Positions 20,427 to 32,400 of a DNA stretch of 64,000 nt are shown here, in pieces. The notes under the pieces are model-generated. The model searched no databases. It was given only the letters and a program-made list of their open reading frames with translations, and was not told the DNA's origin. The stretch comes from Amyelois transitella (Eukaryota; Arthropoda; Insecta; Lepidoptera; Pyralidae): the NCBI RefSeq assembly GCF_032362555.1, contig NC_083531.1, forward strand, positions 3,782,001 to 3,846,000, written 5' to 3'. Position 1 is the first letter of the stretch. The number at the start of each line of letters is the position of its first letter. Both the position numbers and the translations under genes were made by a program.

Positions 20427-23400
20427 TCAGTTGCTTTTGTTTAAATTATCGCACGCAGTTCCCCGAATCAAATCCGGTATATAACCCCTGAAAATAAATA
20501 TTATCCGGTTATTTCAAAAAAGTTTCGACGTGCCGTGTGGTTCCCGGCACTATTAGAAAAAAGAATAGGTAGCACCACTCCATCTCTTTCCCATGGATAG
20601 ACGTAAGAGCCGACTAAGGGATAGGCTTTTAAACTTGGGATTCTTCTTTTAGGCGACAGGCTAGCAACCTGTCACTATTTGAATCCCAATCATCAAAACA
20701 GCTGAACGTGGCCTATCAGTCTTTTCAAGACTGTTGGCTCTGTCTACCCCGCTAAGGATATAGACGTGATCATATGTATGTATGTTGTAAGGATCTACCC
20801 CGCAAGTACGTACGTAACGACCAGTATATGTAAAAAATGTGGTTCCAGAATTTCTGTCTGTATGTATGTTTTTACTCGTATCACGCGAAAACTCTTGCTA
20901 TGATTTTAATTCGTTCTCTGCCATGTTAAGTTTGGTTCAACTTAAAAACTATCAAAATAAACATTTCTCCTCCCACCGTAGGGGGTGAAACGGGGGTCAG
21001 ATATTTGTATTGAGATTGTCAGTGAATTTTTACGGCGAACCAAGTCGCAGGCAATAGTTAGTCATAAACACGGTATTTAAATATCTGACCCCCCGTTTCA
21101 CCCCCAACGGTGGGACGAGAAATGTTTATTTGAAAGACTATACGAACCTGTGTATGTAATAATTAGTCTCTAGCGGATTAAGGTTGGAATACACGATCCG
21201 CGGTATCTGATTCACCAGCACCCACACATCGTCACCAACTACCTTTAAATCTGAAATTTAAATTAATTTCTTTTTTATTCTTTTATAGTTTAAGTTTGTG
21301 CCGTGCGGTTCCCGGCAAGAGGTAAAAAAAATAGGCGCAATCCATCTATCACTTAGTCGTCTTTTACGATATCCACATGGGAAAGAAATGGAGCGGTCCA
21401 ATGTTTTTTTTTAATTGGTGCCGGGAACCACACGGCACTTAGTCTTGCATAGACTTGGTTAAAGTCTTGTTTCCTGATATAACGTATCATGATCAAATTA
21501 AGTACGTCCTGGCAAAGGGTCAGGTCAAGTGTACCCGAAACCGCCGAGCTTGCATCACGAGAGTTATGAATGTGGATGAAGCGAAGGAAGTATGCAGAGA
21601 TCGTGGCAAGTGGAAAAATGTATTCTGTGCCTACCCCTCCGGGAAAAAGGCGTGATTTTATGTATGTATGTATGTACCTGATATATAATCCAGTTTCTCA
21701 TGATCCTGGGCTAGTATGTATGTATGTATGTCCCTGATATAGATATGATGATATGATAGTGCCGTGTGGTTCCCGGCACCAATACAAAAAAGAATAGGAC
21801 CACTCCATGTCTTTCCCATGGATGTCGTAAAAGGCGACTAAGGGATAGGCTTATAAACTTGGGATTCCTTTTTAGGCGATGGGCTAGCAACCTTTCACTA
21901 TTTGAAACTCAATTCTATCATTCAGCCAAATAGCTGAACGTGACCATTCAGTCTTTTCAAGACTGTTGCCTCTGTCTAGCCCACAAGGGATATAGACGTG
22001 ACTATATCTATGTATGTATGTATCTATGTACCTGATATATAAACCAGTTTCTCATGATCCTGGGCTACTATAGCCACGTTCTTCGGCTTCAGCGACGTCG
22101 CAACGTTCCAACAAAGGATGGCGTCTTGGGCTACATTTGCGAATAATAGGGTTTTGCTCTGTGCGTGGTAGTCGTGTGACCCGCTCTGTGTTAGACGGCC
22201 GCGGTCGCCCAATGGCTGAAAAATGGAAAAAAAAACATTTTTAGGAAAAAAAGGTATATACTATGAACCGATATTTTTCTTTTACATACATACATACATA
22301 TGGTCACGTCTATATCCCTTGCGGGGTTGACAGAGCCAACAGTCTTGAAAAGACTGATAGGCCACTTTCAGCTGTTTGGCTTTATGATGGAATTGAGATT
22401 CAAATAGTGACAGGTTGCTAGCCCGTCGCCTAAAAAAGCATCCCAAGTTTGTAAGCCTATACCTTAGTCGCCTTTTACAACATCCATGGGAAAGAGATGG
22501 AGTGGTCCTATTCTTTTTTGTATTGGTGCCGGAAACCACACGGCACTATATATATGTGTATGTATTTAAATATATACATACATGTTAGTATTTATTTAAA
22601 TACATACACATATGTATATATACTACTCTGTCAAGAAAGTAGCAGGAAAAGATCAATAATACACAAACTGTTTGTTATTCATCCAAATTTATTTTATCAC
22701 CTTCAAAATATGCTCATTTAGAAACGATACACTTACGCCAACGAATAATCCAATCATCAAAACATTTTTTAAACGCTGTTTTCGGAATTGAGGTCAGTTC
22801 TCGCCGCGAATTCTCTTTTATGTCTTCTACCGATTGAAAACGGGTGCCACGAAGTGGTAATTTGAGTTTAGGAAAAAGAAAAAAGTCGGCTGGAGCCATA
22901 TCTGGTGAATATGGTGGTTGCTCGATGGTATTTGTTGAGTGTTTGGTTAAAAATTCGTTCACAAATCTGGCCTTTTTCGTCGGATTTGCTCTCTTAAACG
23001 CCGCATAACACTCAAATAATATTCCTTATTTACCGTTTGACCTTCCGGCAAGAATTCCGAGTGCACAACACCGCGATAGTCAAAGAAAACAGTCAACATG
23101 ACTTTGACTTATGAACGACTTTGGCGTGGTTTTTTCGGTTTCGGTTCAGTTGGAAGGCGCCACTCCGAAGCTTGTTGACTAGTTTGCATCTCAAACTCGT
23201 AAACCCACGTCTCGTCACCAGTAACAATGCGTTTCATGAATGTTGGGTCGGAATTGACTCGTTCTAGCATGTCCTCAGCGACTCTCATGCGATTGAGTTT
23301 TTGAAAAAAATTCAGGTCTTTTGGGACTAGCCGAGCGGCAACATGTTTCATACCCAAATTATTAGTTAAAATGGTACGGATCGACTCGTGAGATACAGAA

Positions 23401-26400
23401 AGTTCGGTGGCTATCTCTCTCAAAGTTGAATGAGGATTTTCAGTCACTATTTCCTTCACTTTTGCGATGTTAACTTCAGTTGCAGACGTTGATGGCCTAC
23501 CAGAGCGAGGCAAATCTTCCATCACAGCTCGACCGCTTTTGAACGCTTTGTACCACTCATAAGCACGAGTTTTTGATAAAGTCGATTCACCGCAAGCCTT
23601 CTGTAACATTTTCAGTGACTCCGAACACGATATTCCATTGGCAATGCAAAATTTAAGACAAACTCTTTGTTCGATGTTTTTATCCATTATGAAATTAGCA
23701 ATACACACTAGATATGATATAACTAAAAATAGCACTGTATTTAATGTAAACAACAGATGCAACTCAAACTCCGCGCCAAAATGGAAAACAGTTGTGCCAA
23801 TCTAACAACAACAAAAAAAACAAAAATTTGAATTTGGAACCATAAATAAATAATCCATTCCCGATACTTTTCTGACTGAATGTAACAACATACATAAAAA
23901 TCACGCCTCTTTCCCGGAGAGGTAGGCAGAGACTACCTCTTTTCACTTGCCACGATCTCTGCATACCTACTTCCTTCGCTTCATCCACATAACTCTCTTC
24001 ATGCAAGCTCGGCGGTTTCGGGTACTTTTGACCTGACCCTTTACCTTACCTTACCCCTCCTTTGTATGTATTTATATGTATTATATATAGATATATATTC
24101 TGTGTGCATTGTATTACGTTTAAACATTTATTTCTCTCGCTCTGCGCCAACGCCAATCTCCTGTTTGGATTCCTTCCACCCAAAGGTTGACTGGAAGAGA
24201 TTGCATTAGCGATAAGTCCGCCTTTGTACCATCACTGTCTGTTTTGTATGTTTTACTCATATGGTGCAATAAAGAGTTTTATCTATCTATCTATTTAATA
24301 TCCCCCATTTTCTTCGTCTGTATGTACCTATGCGTTAACCTCGGAAAGTTGTTGTCGGATTTCATTCCTATTTGAAATGTTGGAGAGAGGGTTTTCGGAA
24401 AAAGGTTTATGTCTATAAATACTACTCGTGCGCAGACTGGGCGGGTCGCTAGTAATATAAATTGTAGTATTATAAATGTGAAAGTGTGTTTGTGTGTTTG
24501 TTTGTCTGTCTTTCACGTCAAAACCACTGAACCGAGCTTTATAAAATTTTGCATACATATAGTGTGGAGTATGGAGAAGGAATATACTTTTCAGGAAGGT
24601 TGAGCTGCTGGCGAAAGCTATTTTTTTACATACATACATACGTATGGTCACGTCTATATCCCTTGCGGGGTAGACAGAGCCAACAGTCTTGAAAAGACTG
24701 AATGGCCACGTTCAGCTATTTGGCTTAATGATAGAATTGAGATTCAAATAGTGACAGGTTGCTAGCCCATCGCCTAAAGAAAAATTCCAAGTTTGTAAAC
24801 CTATCCCTTAGTCGCCTTCTACGACATCCATGGGAAAGAGATGGAGTGGTCCTATTCTATTTCATTGGTGCCGGGAACCACACGCCTATTTTTAAATTTG
24901 TTAATTTTATCTTCTTCCTCCTGGCTTTAGCCCCGGTTGCATCCTCAACACTCTGGAGAGGAGCCCGGGGTATACCTTTGACCATGGATCCTGGATTGGG
25001 TGAGATACCCTGGCCGGGATTCGAACCCGGGACCTCCGGTGTCACAGACAAGCGTAAAACCGCTGCGCCACAGAGGACGTCTAATTAGCATATCTATACT
25101 AATATTATAAAGCTGAAGAGTTTGTTTTGTTTGTTTGTTTAAACGCGCTAATCTCAGAAACTACTGAACCGATTTGAATAATTCTTTCACTGTTAGATAG
25201 TCTATTTATCGAGGAAGGCTAAAGGCTACATTTTATCCCGGATTTCCTACGGGAAACGTCAACAATGCAGGTGAAAGTTGAATGAGTCGGCCATCTGAGA
25301 GCTTTCCACGCGAACGCTGCGCAAACCAACAAAGAAATAGTAAAACAATGTACTAAAGATGTGAAGTACTCATTTTTTGCCACAAAAAAGTCCGTGAGAG
25401 CATATATCTATCTCTTAAGGTTTACTTACAATAACCACTTTTATGTTAATTTTTAAGATAATTTTTTATAAGTTATTTTGAAACCAATTTTCTTTAATTC
25501 ATTATTAATCCTTATCCAAATAAATATGTTTATTACTTTCGGCTTTTCATGTAGACTAAAATCGCCATTTACAGTATATAAATCAGACGAATAGGTTTTG
25601 CGATATAGTCGTTATAAGCAATTTGCAGCGAAACATTTAATACGGCGAACCAGCGTTCTTTCTAATACGCGTGACCGCCTGACCTCTCACCCTAAACGCA
25701 TATAACGGTCTCCGTTCGGTCGCGGGTAATGATGTGGGCCAAGTCGTCGCCAAGTCGCATAACAATTAGCAGCTATAATTGATAAAGCCGAGGAGGATGT
25801 TTGCAAAAATAAATATGATGCCCAAAATAACTATTCCACGCGGACGAAGTCGCGGGCACAGCTAGTGTATGTATACAAAGTTAACAAACAAACTAACAGT
25901 AACAAGTCCTTTAATATCCTTCGTCTTCTTCTTCAGATTCTCCGTGTTGATGAAGAATTCCTGGGTGGAAATCAGGGGGTGGTAGTAAGCTGTCCTGGAG
26001 CCGTCAGCCCTGGGGTCAGACAGGGCTATGCTGAACAGCCCGTCTTTCCAATTTATGGTGTTGTCTGTGAATAAAAAAAAAACATCAAAATAGTAAGTAA
26101 GCAAATGCTTAATTGTTCACTAAAGGAGTAAATTACAAATATAAAACAGTAGTACAGTACATGGATGTCGTTAAAGGCGACTAACGAATAGGCTTATAAA
26201 CTAGAGATTCTTCTTTAAGGCGATGGACTAGTAACCTATCACAATTTGAATCTTAATTCTAATATTTAGTCAAACAGCAGAAAAGATGGACTGGTTATAT
26301 TCTGAAGTGCCGTAAACCACACGGCAAAAAAACACACAACACACCTGCTACGGTAAAATTCAAGGCGGCTTCATCATGAACGAAGCTGGTGTGATCAATT

Positions 26401-29400
26401 CTCCAGCTGTCTCTTTCCCTCATAGAGAATACGATGAGGCCATTGGTCGCCAAATCGTTTATGTATGCGTACGCGTCGTTGCAAGTTTGGGGATTCACGT
26501 CTACGGTTATTGAGGTTAGACCTGGAATCAATACATAAAATATAAATAAATTTATACGCGACAAATTACACAGTTAATAGATTTAATAAATATCTACACT
26601 AATAATATTATAAAGAGGAAAACTTTGTTTGTTTGTTTGTTTGGTTGTAATGAATAGGCTCTATAACTACTGGACCGATGTTAAAAATTCTTTCACCATT
26701 CGAAAGCTACATTATCCACGAGTAACATAGACTATATTTCATTTTGGAAAAAAATAGGGTTCCGTAATATATTTGGATTTTTCGGACACAAACTGAAAAA
26801 AATCAACCAAAAAGTTACTTATTTTGCGTACGCTGCCTAAACTACAAAAGATAGAACCATAAAATGTTTTAATTAATTGTAGATCTTATAAATATCTACA
26901 AAAAAGTCCGCGACACACTATACCTATCTATGTCGAGTGAGGCACAACAACCACATTTTAATTTAAAAATCTTGAATTTTTTTTGGTCAACATTTAAACG
27001 CATTTTTTTTACTCATGCTATTAATCCTTATCAAAATAAATTTTCATTTTCAACATATTCATCAATAAGTACAGTTTATGTAGATAATATTTGGTCTTTG
27101 AATGATTAAAATTGGACGTTTGGTTTTGAAGTTGTGGTGAAATTAAAATATTACGATTTCTGCTGCACGGCCCGTTGCGAAGTGGGCGTCACCAAGGCCA
27201 GGGGTTAAAAATGTTAAAATTGATAGGGTCGGGGTTCCCAGACCATCAGTATATTTTGTTAGCTGAAAATAATTCAGTATCAAATATTGTTTATAGAGAA
27301 GCTGTATGTAATTTTGTTATGTATCCTAAAACAACAGGTTGCACTGCGGGACTGCAGGCAGAAGTGACACTTTTGCCGGGAGCAAGACTTAGTTCGCCGC
27401 TTTGCGGGCGGTCCTTTAGCTAGTTCTAATAGAGATATATTTAGTATCGGCTGTGCATCCGTGCGAAGCCGGGGCGGGTCGCTAGTAAATAAATATATAC
27501 GGGACAAATTACACTGATTGAGTTAGCCTCGAAGTAAGTTCGAGACTTGTGTTACGATATACTAACTCAACGATACTATATTATATAATAAATACTTATA
27601 TAGATAAACATCCAAGACCCAGACCAATCAGAAAAAGTTCTTTTCTCATCATGCCCTGGCCGGGATTCGAACCCGGGACCTCCGGTGTTACAAGCGTACT
27701 ACCGCTGCGCCATAGAGTCCGTTAATAACGTCTTTATCCTTTACCAGGTAAACAGAGCCAACAGTTTTACAAAGACTGAAAGGCCGCGGGATTCAAATAG
27801 TGACAGGTTGGTAGCCCGTCGCCTAAAAGATGAATCCCAAGTCTATGAAATCTAACCCTTAGTCGCCTTTTACGACAACCATAGGAAAGAGATGGAATGG
27901 TCCTATATTTTTTATGTAGATATATATATAAAAACAAAAATACTGACCGATGTCTGCACTTTAAAATATATATAATACTTTATATGAAACTCAATTCTAT
28001 CATTAAGCCAAACAAGTGAACGTGGCCTATCATTATTTTCAAGTCTATCTGGTTCTGTCTACCCGCATGGGATATAGACGTATATATATGTATGTTTGCA
28101 TTTACCTGCAGACGTCCTTTCGTTCACTAAGTCCGTAGCTTTCAGTTGGTATCTTAATATCTGTTTGTTTGTATGTAAATCATAAACTAGGATCGCTGGC
28201 GGCTTCAGCTGTTTTCTACCATCTGTAAGAGATTAGTGAAAATTTAAATTAAACATTTTTATGTACAAGTACAAGAATACCCGAAACCGCCGAGCTCGCG
28301 TAAAGACAGTTATGATTGTGGAACGAAGCGAATAGAAGCAAGTATTAATAAATGAATTGAAACTAAAATCAATGCTGAATTCTATGACTTATTCTTCCAC
28401 CTGGCTTTAGTCCCGGTTGCATCCTTTTGACAAAAAAAAAAAGGAAATGTAGCGGGCTTAATGCCGTTTAGCATTCTCTACCAGACGAAAGTATCTTGAC
28501 CAAATTAAGGCCTGGCAAAGGCCTGCATCAACAGAATTATGAATGTGGATGAAGCGAAGGAAGTATGCAGAGATCGTGGCAAGTGGAAAGATGTAATTCC
28601 GCCCACCCCTTCGAGAAATGGTGTGATTTTACGTATGTTTGTATGTATTTTAAATTAGCTTTCGTCCGCAGGTTCACCCGCATAATTTTAGCGCCATCTA
28701 CAATAAGCTACAAATTTAACGTCATCTACTTACAAAACCGAGGAAATTAGCACTACCTACTACTTATAAATAAATAAATATATACAGAACAAATTACACA
28801 TATTCGAAGTGAGTTCGAGACTTATGTTACGAGATACTAACTCAACGATAATACATATATTTTATAATAAATTCTTATATACATAGATAAACATCCAAGA
28901 CCTAATCAGAAAAAGTTTTTTTCTCATCATGCCCTGGCCGGGATTCGAACCCGGGACCTCCGGTTTCATAGACAAGCGGTAAAATTTGATAAATTTGCAT
29001 TTGGTCCTATCGCGTCGGATTGCTTTGTAGCAATATTGAAAAGACAAATATAGCGAGGACTGTGTTTTCATATTGCTATAGAAAATTGCATGTACATAGT
29101 TCCGGTGTAAATAAGTAGTTATATTGCCCAACGCAAAGTCCACAATGCAGTCTATTATTCGATTACAGAAAGACATTTTGTCGCGTATAATAAACGCTCA
29201 TAATAAATATAAGAACACAACTAAAGAGATTTTGACTGAATATTTTTTAGAAACGAGATTGCATTGTTTAGAAGAACATTGGAAACAATTTTCAGAAAAA
29301 CATCAAAACTTATGTATGGATTATGATAAGTTAGATCAAAGTTCCTATGTACAAGAAGATGTGTATTCGAAATGCGAAGACGAGTATATAGAATTTAAAT

Positions 29401-32400
29401 GTCAATTAAAGGAATCTCTCAGACAATTAAATGAGAAAAATATAAATAGCAATCAAAGATGTTGTAACGACCCCCCTACCCCCCTTATATTATTATAATT
29501 ATTTAAAATTAATTTATTAATTATTTATTTATATTTTATTTTTGTAATTACTTTTAAACGACACCAAATTGCGACGCCCTAACAAATAAATAATTAAAAT
29601 ACTATTATAATATAATACGCTCTTTTTACGACACCAACGTAATAAATAATATAACGCAATACCTAAGGACCCTTTATAATTAAATTTTCCCTATTTCTTA
29701 TTTCCTAATGTGATTTCTTAATATGGCCAATAGCACGTGATCGTAGTGGTATTTCCCTGGTTGTATAGCCGATATAACCTCAGACTCTACGAAGTCTACA
29801 TATCCTAGAACAACCCTAGTGAACCTATATGACCTAACTCTGTCTGATTACTAAAAATATAAATAGGAACTTATAATGTAGGTAAATAGAGGGTAATTAA
29901 ATATTCAAGTTTTCCAATATTTTTATCCAGATTGGAAAAGCATATAGTATATATTTCACTTCAACACTCGAGCTTCTAGTTATAGGTAATATACGTATTT
30001 TATTAAGTATGGAATTACACAATGGTATGATATTTAAATGAGCATTTGAACTTTCGGATATAGGCATATTAGGTAAATATTGAGGTACTGATATGACGTC
30101 ACATCAGCATTTGAGCTTTCAGGTATAGGCATACGTTTATATAAATTAATATGAAATACAGATTGACATGTTCCCAGCATTTGAACTTTCAAGTATAGAT
30201 AACCATTTATATTCAATATGAATATACAGAAATACATGTTTGCAGCATTTGAGCTTTCGGGTATAGGCATATGTAAGTACAAAATGACAACACATCAGCA
30301 TTTGAGCTTTCGGGTATAGGCATATGTAAGTACAAAATGACAACACATCAGCATTTGAGCTTTCGGGTATAGGCAGCGACCCCTCCCCGTCGCTACCGGT
30401 GGATCGCGTCACCAGACGGGGTAATCCTCCCCCCCAGCTCATTCATATTTTCTCAAGTCAATCAAATTCAAAGAGACCTTGTAAGTCTGTATGTCAATAC
30501 TGTCGAAGTAAGTCAAAGTCCTGTCAAGGGACGAGAGGAGAGACAAAATGTCTCCAAGCGATATTACCTTATTCTACAATGCAGCATTAGCTTGCCATTG
30601 CAATGAGCTGAATTAATATTTTTAACTAATTTAATCTTTGGTATGTCATCAGGAAAGGTAATATCTAATCTCCGAAGGAGAATACACAATACAGTCAGTC
30701 ATCAAAGGGGTAGTCAATCATTTTAGGTATAATAATACATAGTAAGAATAGGTGTAATTCCTAGACATGCGAATATTAGATGATAATAACCTTATTGCAA
30801 TAAGTTTTCATTACTTATTTTGGATTCGAACAAACGAAGGTAGTTTATAGAATCGGCCTTCAATAGACCCTGCATTTTAATGATTTAAAGATTATGTGGT
30901 AAATATAAGTAGTTGATAGTTATATCCAAAGCATTCATGGCTTTAATTATTTAAACATACGTTATAAATGTATTTCCTCACTTGGTTAATCTTGGCAAAA
31001 TGATCACAAAAGTAGGTAAGTGTCTGATTGTTTCTCATATAAAACCATAGGTTGTATAAAATAAGTGAAAATATTTCATTCACTAAAAGTTGTAAGGGTG
31101 TTTCCCCTGAGATGATCTCATATGAGAATAATTCAGATAAAAGACTTTCTAGACTTGATTGCGTATAATCTAAATCTATGTCCAACTCCACTGCTTTGCC
31201 TCGAAGAATTACGGACGACCAGTTTCACTGATCAGATCAGATCATAGCTCTCAAAATCCGGAAATAATCCTTTTGAATAATAATTAATTAATATTTATTT
31301 TTCAAAGATACATTTCACTCAAGACCAAGCAAGCCAGAAATATTCAAATTTCATAGTAGATAATATATTATTGACTTTGGATCAACTTCCAACCCAAGCA
31401 AGGAATTCAACACATATTTATATCAATTTCATTATTCGAATTCAAATAAATAATAAAATAAAAATAATGGAATTCTTTCACCCGTTTCCAGTAACCGCCT
31501 TCCAGAATCCACTTCACTCATCACTTATCGAATAAAATTATATTAATTAAAATAATATCGAAACCGGTTCTCGCGCGTAATTACTATGCATGCGCGTGCG
31601 CAAGTCTATCGCGTTTTAGGCTTGTCTACCCCGTTATCTGGCCAGATTCCGTCCGTCCCAACCGTTCGCGACTGAACCCCACGGATTCAGCATCCCCGAC
31701 CCCTAACCGATACTCATAGGCCGATTGAGATCGACTCTTTGACCTACTGATCCAGCCTGATTCCCTAGCTCCCGGATCGAGACCGTCCCGACTCCGAATG
31801 ATCCTTTAACAAACTTCCAATTTGCTTTTGTTAAAATATGGGCGTGACCCTAACTAAGACGCCAACAACTTATTAACCAATTAGCGTTTCACACGTTTTT
31901 GTCAAGCAAGCCCTTTGTCCTTGCACGGCGGAATTAAATATACATACATATGGTCACGTCCACATCCCTTGCGGCCTTACAGAGCCAACAGTCCCGAAAG
32001 GACCGAACGGCCACGTTCAGCTATTTGAATTAAATATATTATTAGAATATTATAAAATTGATTTAAATATTAAAATAAATTTGTGATAAAATATTTGAGA
32101 ATGAAATAACGTGTGCAAATATCTTGGACCGTTACAATGTAATCCCGCTTCATCAATTAAGTTGCCAAGAATTACTATTCCCATATTTTCAGGCGAGTAC
32201 ACGGAATGGACTTCATTTCGGGAGTTGTTTTTGTCCATGATTCACCATAATGATAACCTGAATTCTGTTCAAAAATTACACTACTTAAAAGCTCACCTTT
32301 GCGGCGAAGCTGAACAATTAGTCAGACATGTGCCGATTACTGCTGAAAACTATAGCCACTGCTGGACTACATTAGAATCACGTTATAACAATAAAAGGTA

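Larger units (their letters stand above)
29463..32136. mobile_element. 2,674-bp TGTAAC...GTTACA element inside BEL/Pao
   Basis: It starts TGTAACGACC and ends GGACCGTTACA, a 6-bp perfect terminal inverted repeat, and is flanked by the 4-bp duplication ATGT (29459-29462 and 32137-32140). TG...CA ends with a 4-bp duplication suit a solo LTR of a Ty3/gypsy-type element, although 2.7 kb is long for an LTR. A non-autonomous integrase-type element is the alternative. Contents: an AT-rich 5' part; six tandem motifs at 30042-30375; a GC-rich block with TCACCAGACGGGG at 30370-30440; a short minus-strand frame of 82 codons (30943-31191) that I do not recognise; a GC-rich segment at 31560-31830; and a TATG retroposon fragment at 31942. 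Confidence 0.8.

Noticed and set aside
30042..30375. CRISPR-like array
   Set aside because: Spacers are not unique (two units are identical), unit length varies, and the DNA is from an insect genome inside a transposable element.
30943..31191. 82-residue minus-strand frame as a gene
   Set aside because: AT-rich, no recognised motif, inside a transposable element. Kept only as a note in that element's description.
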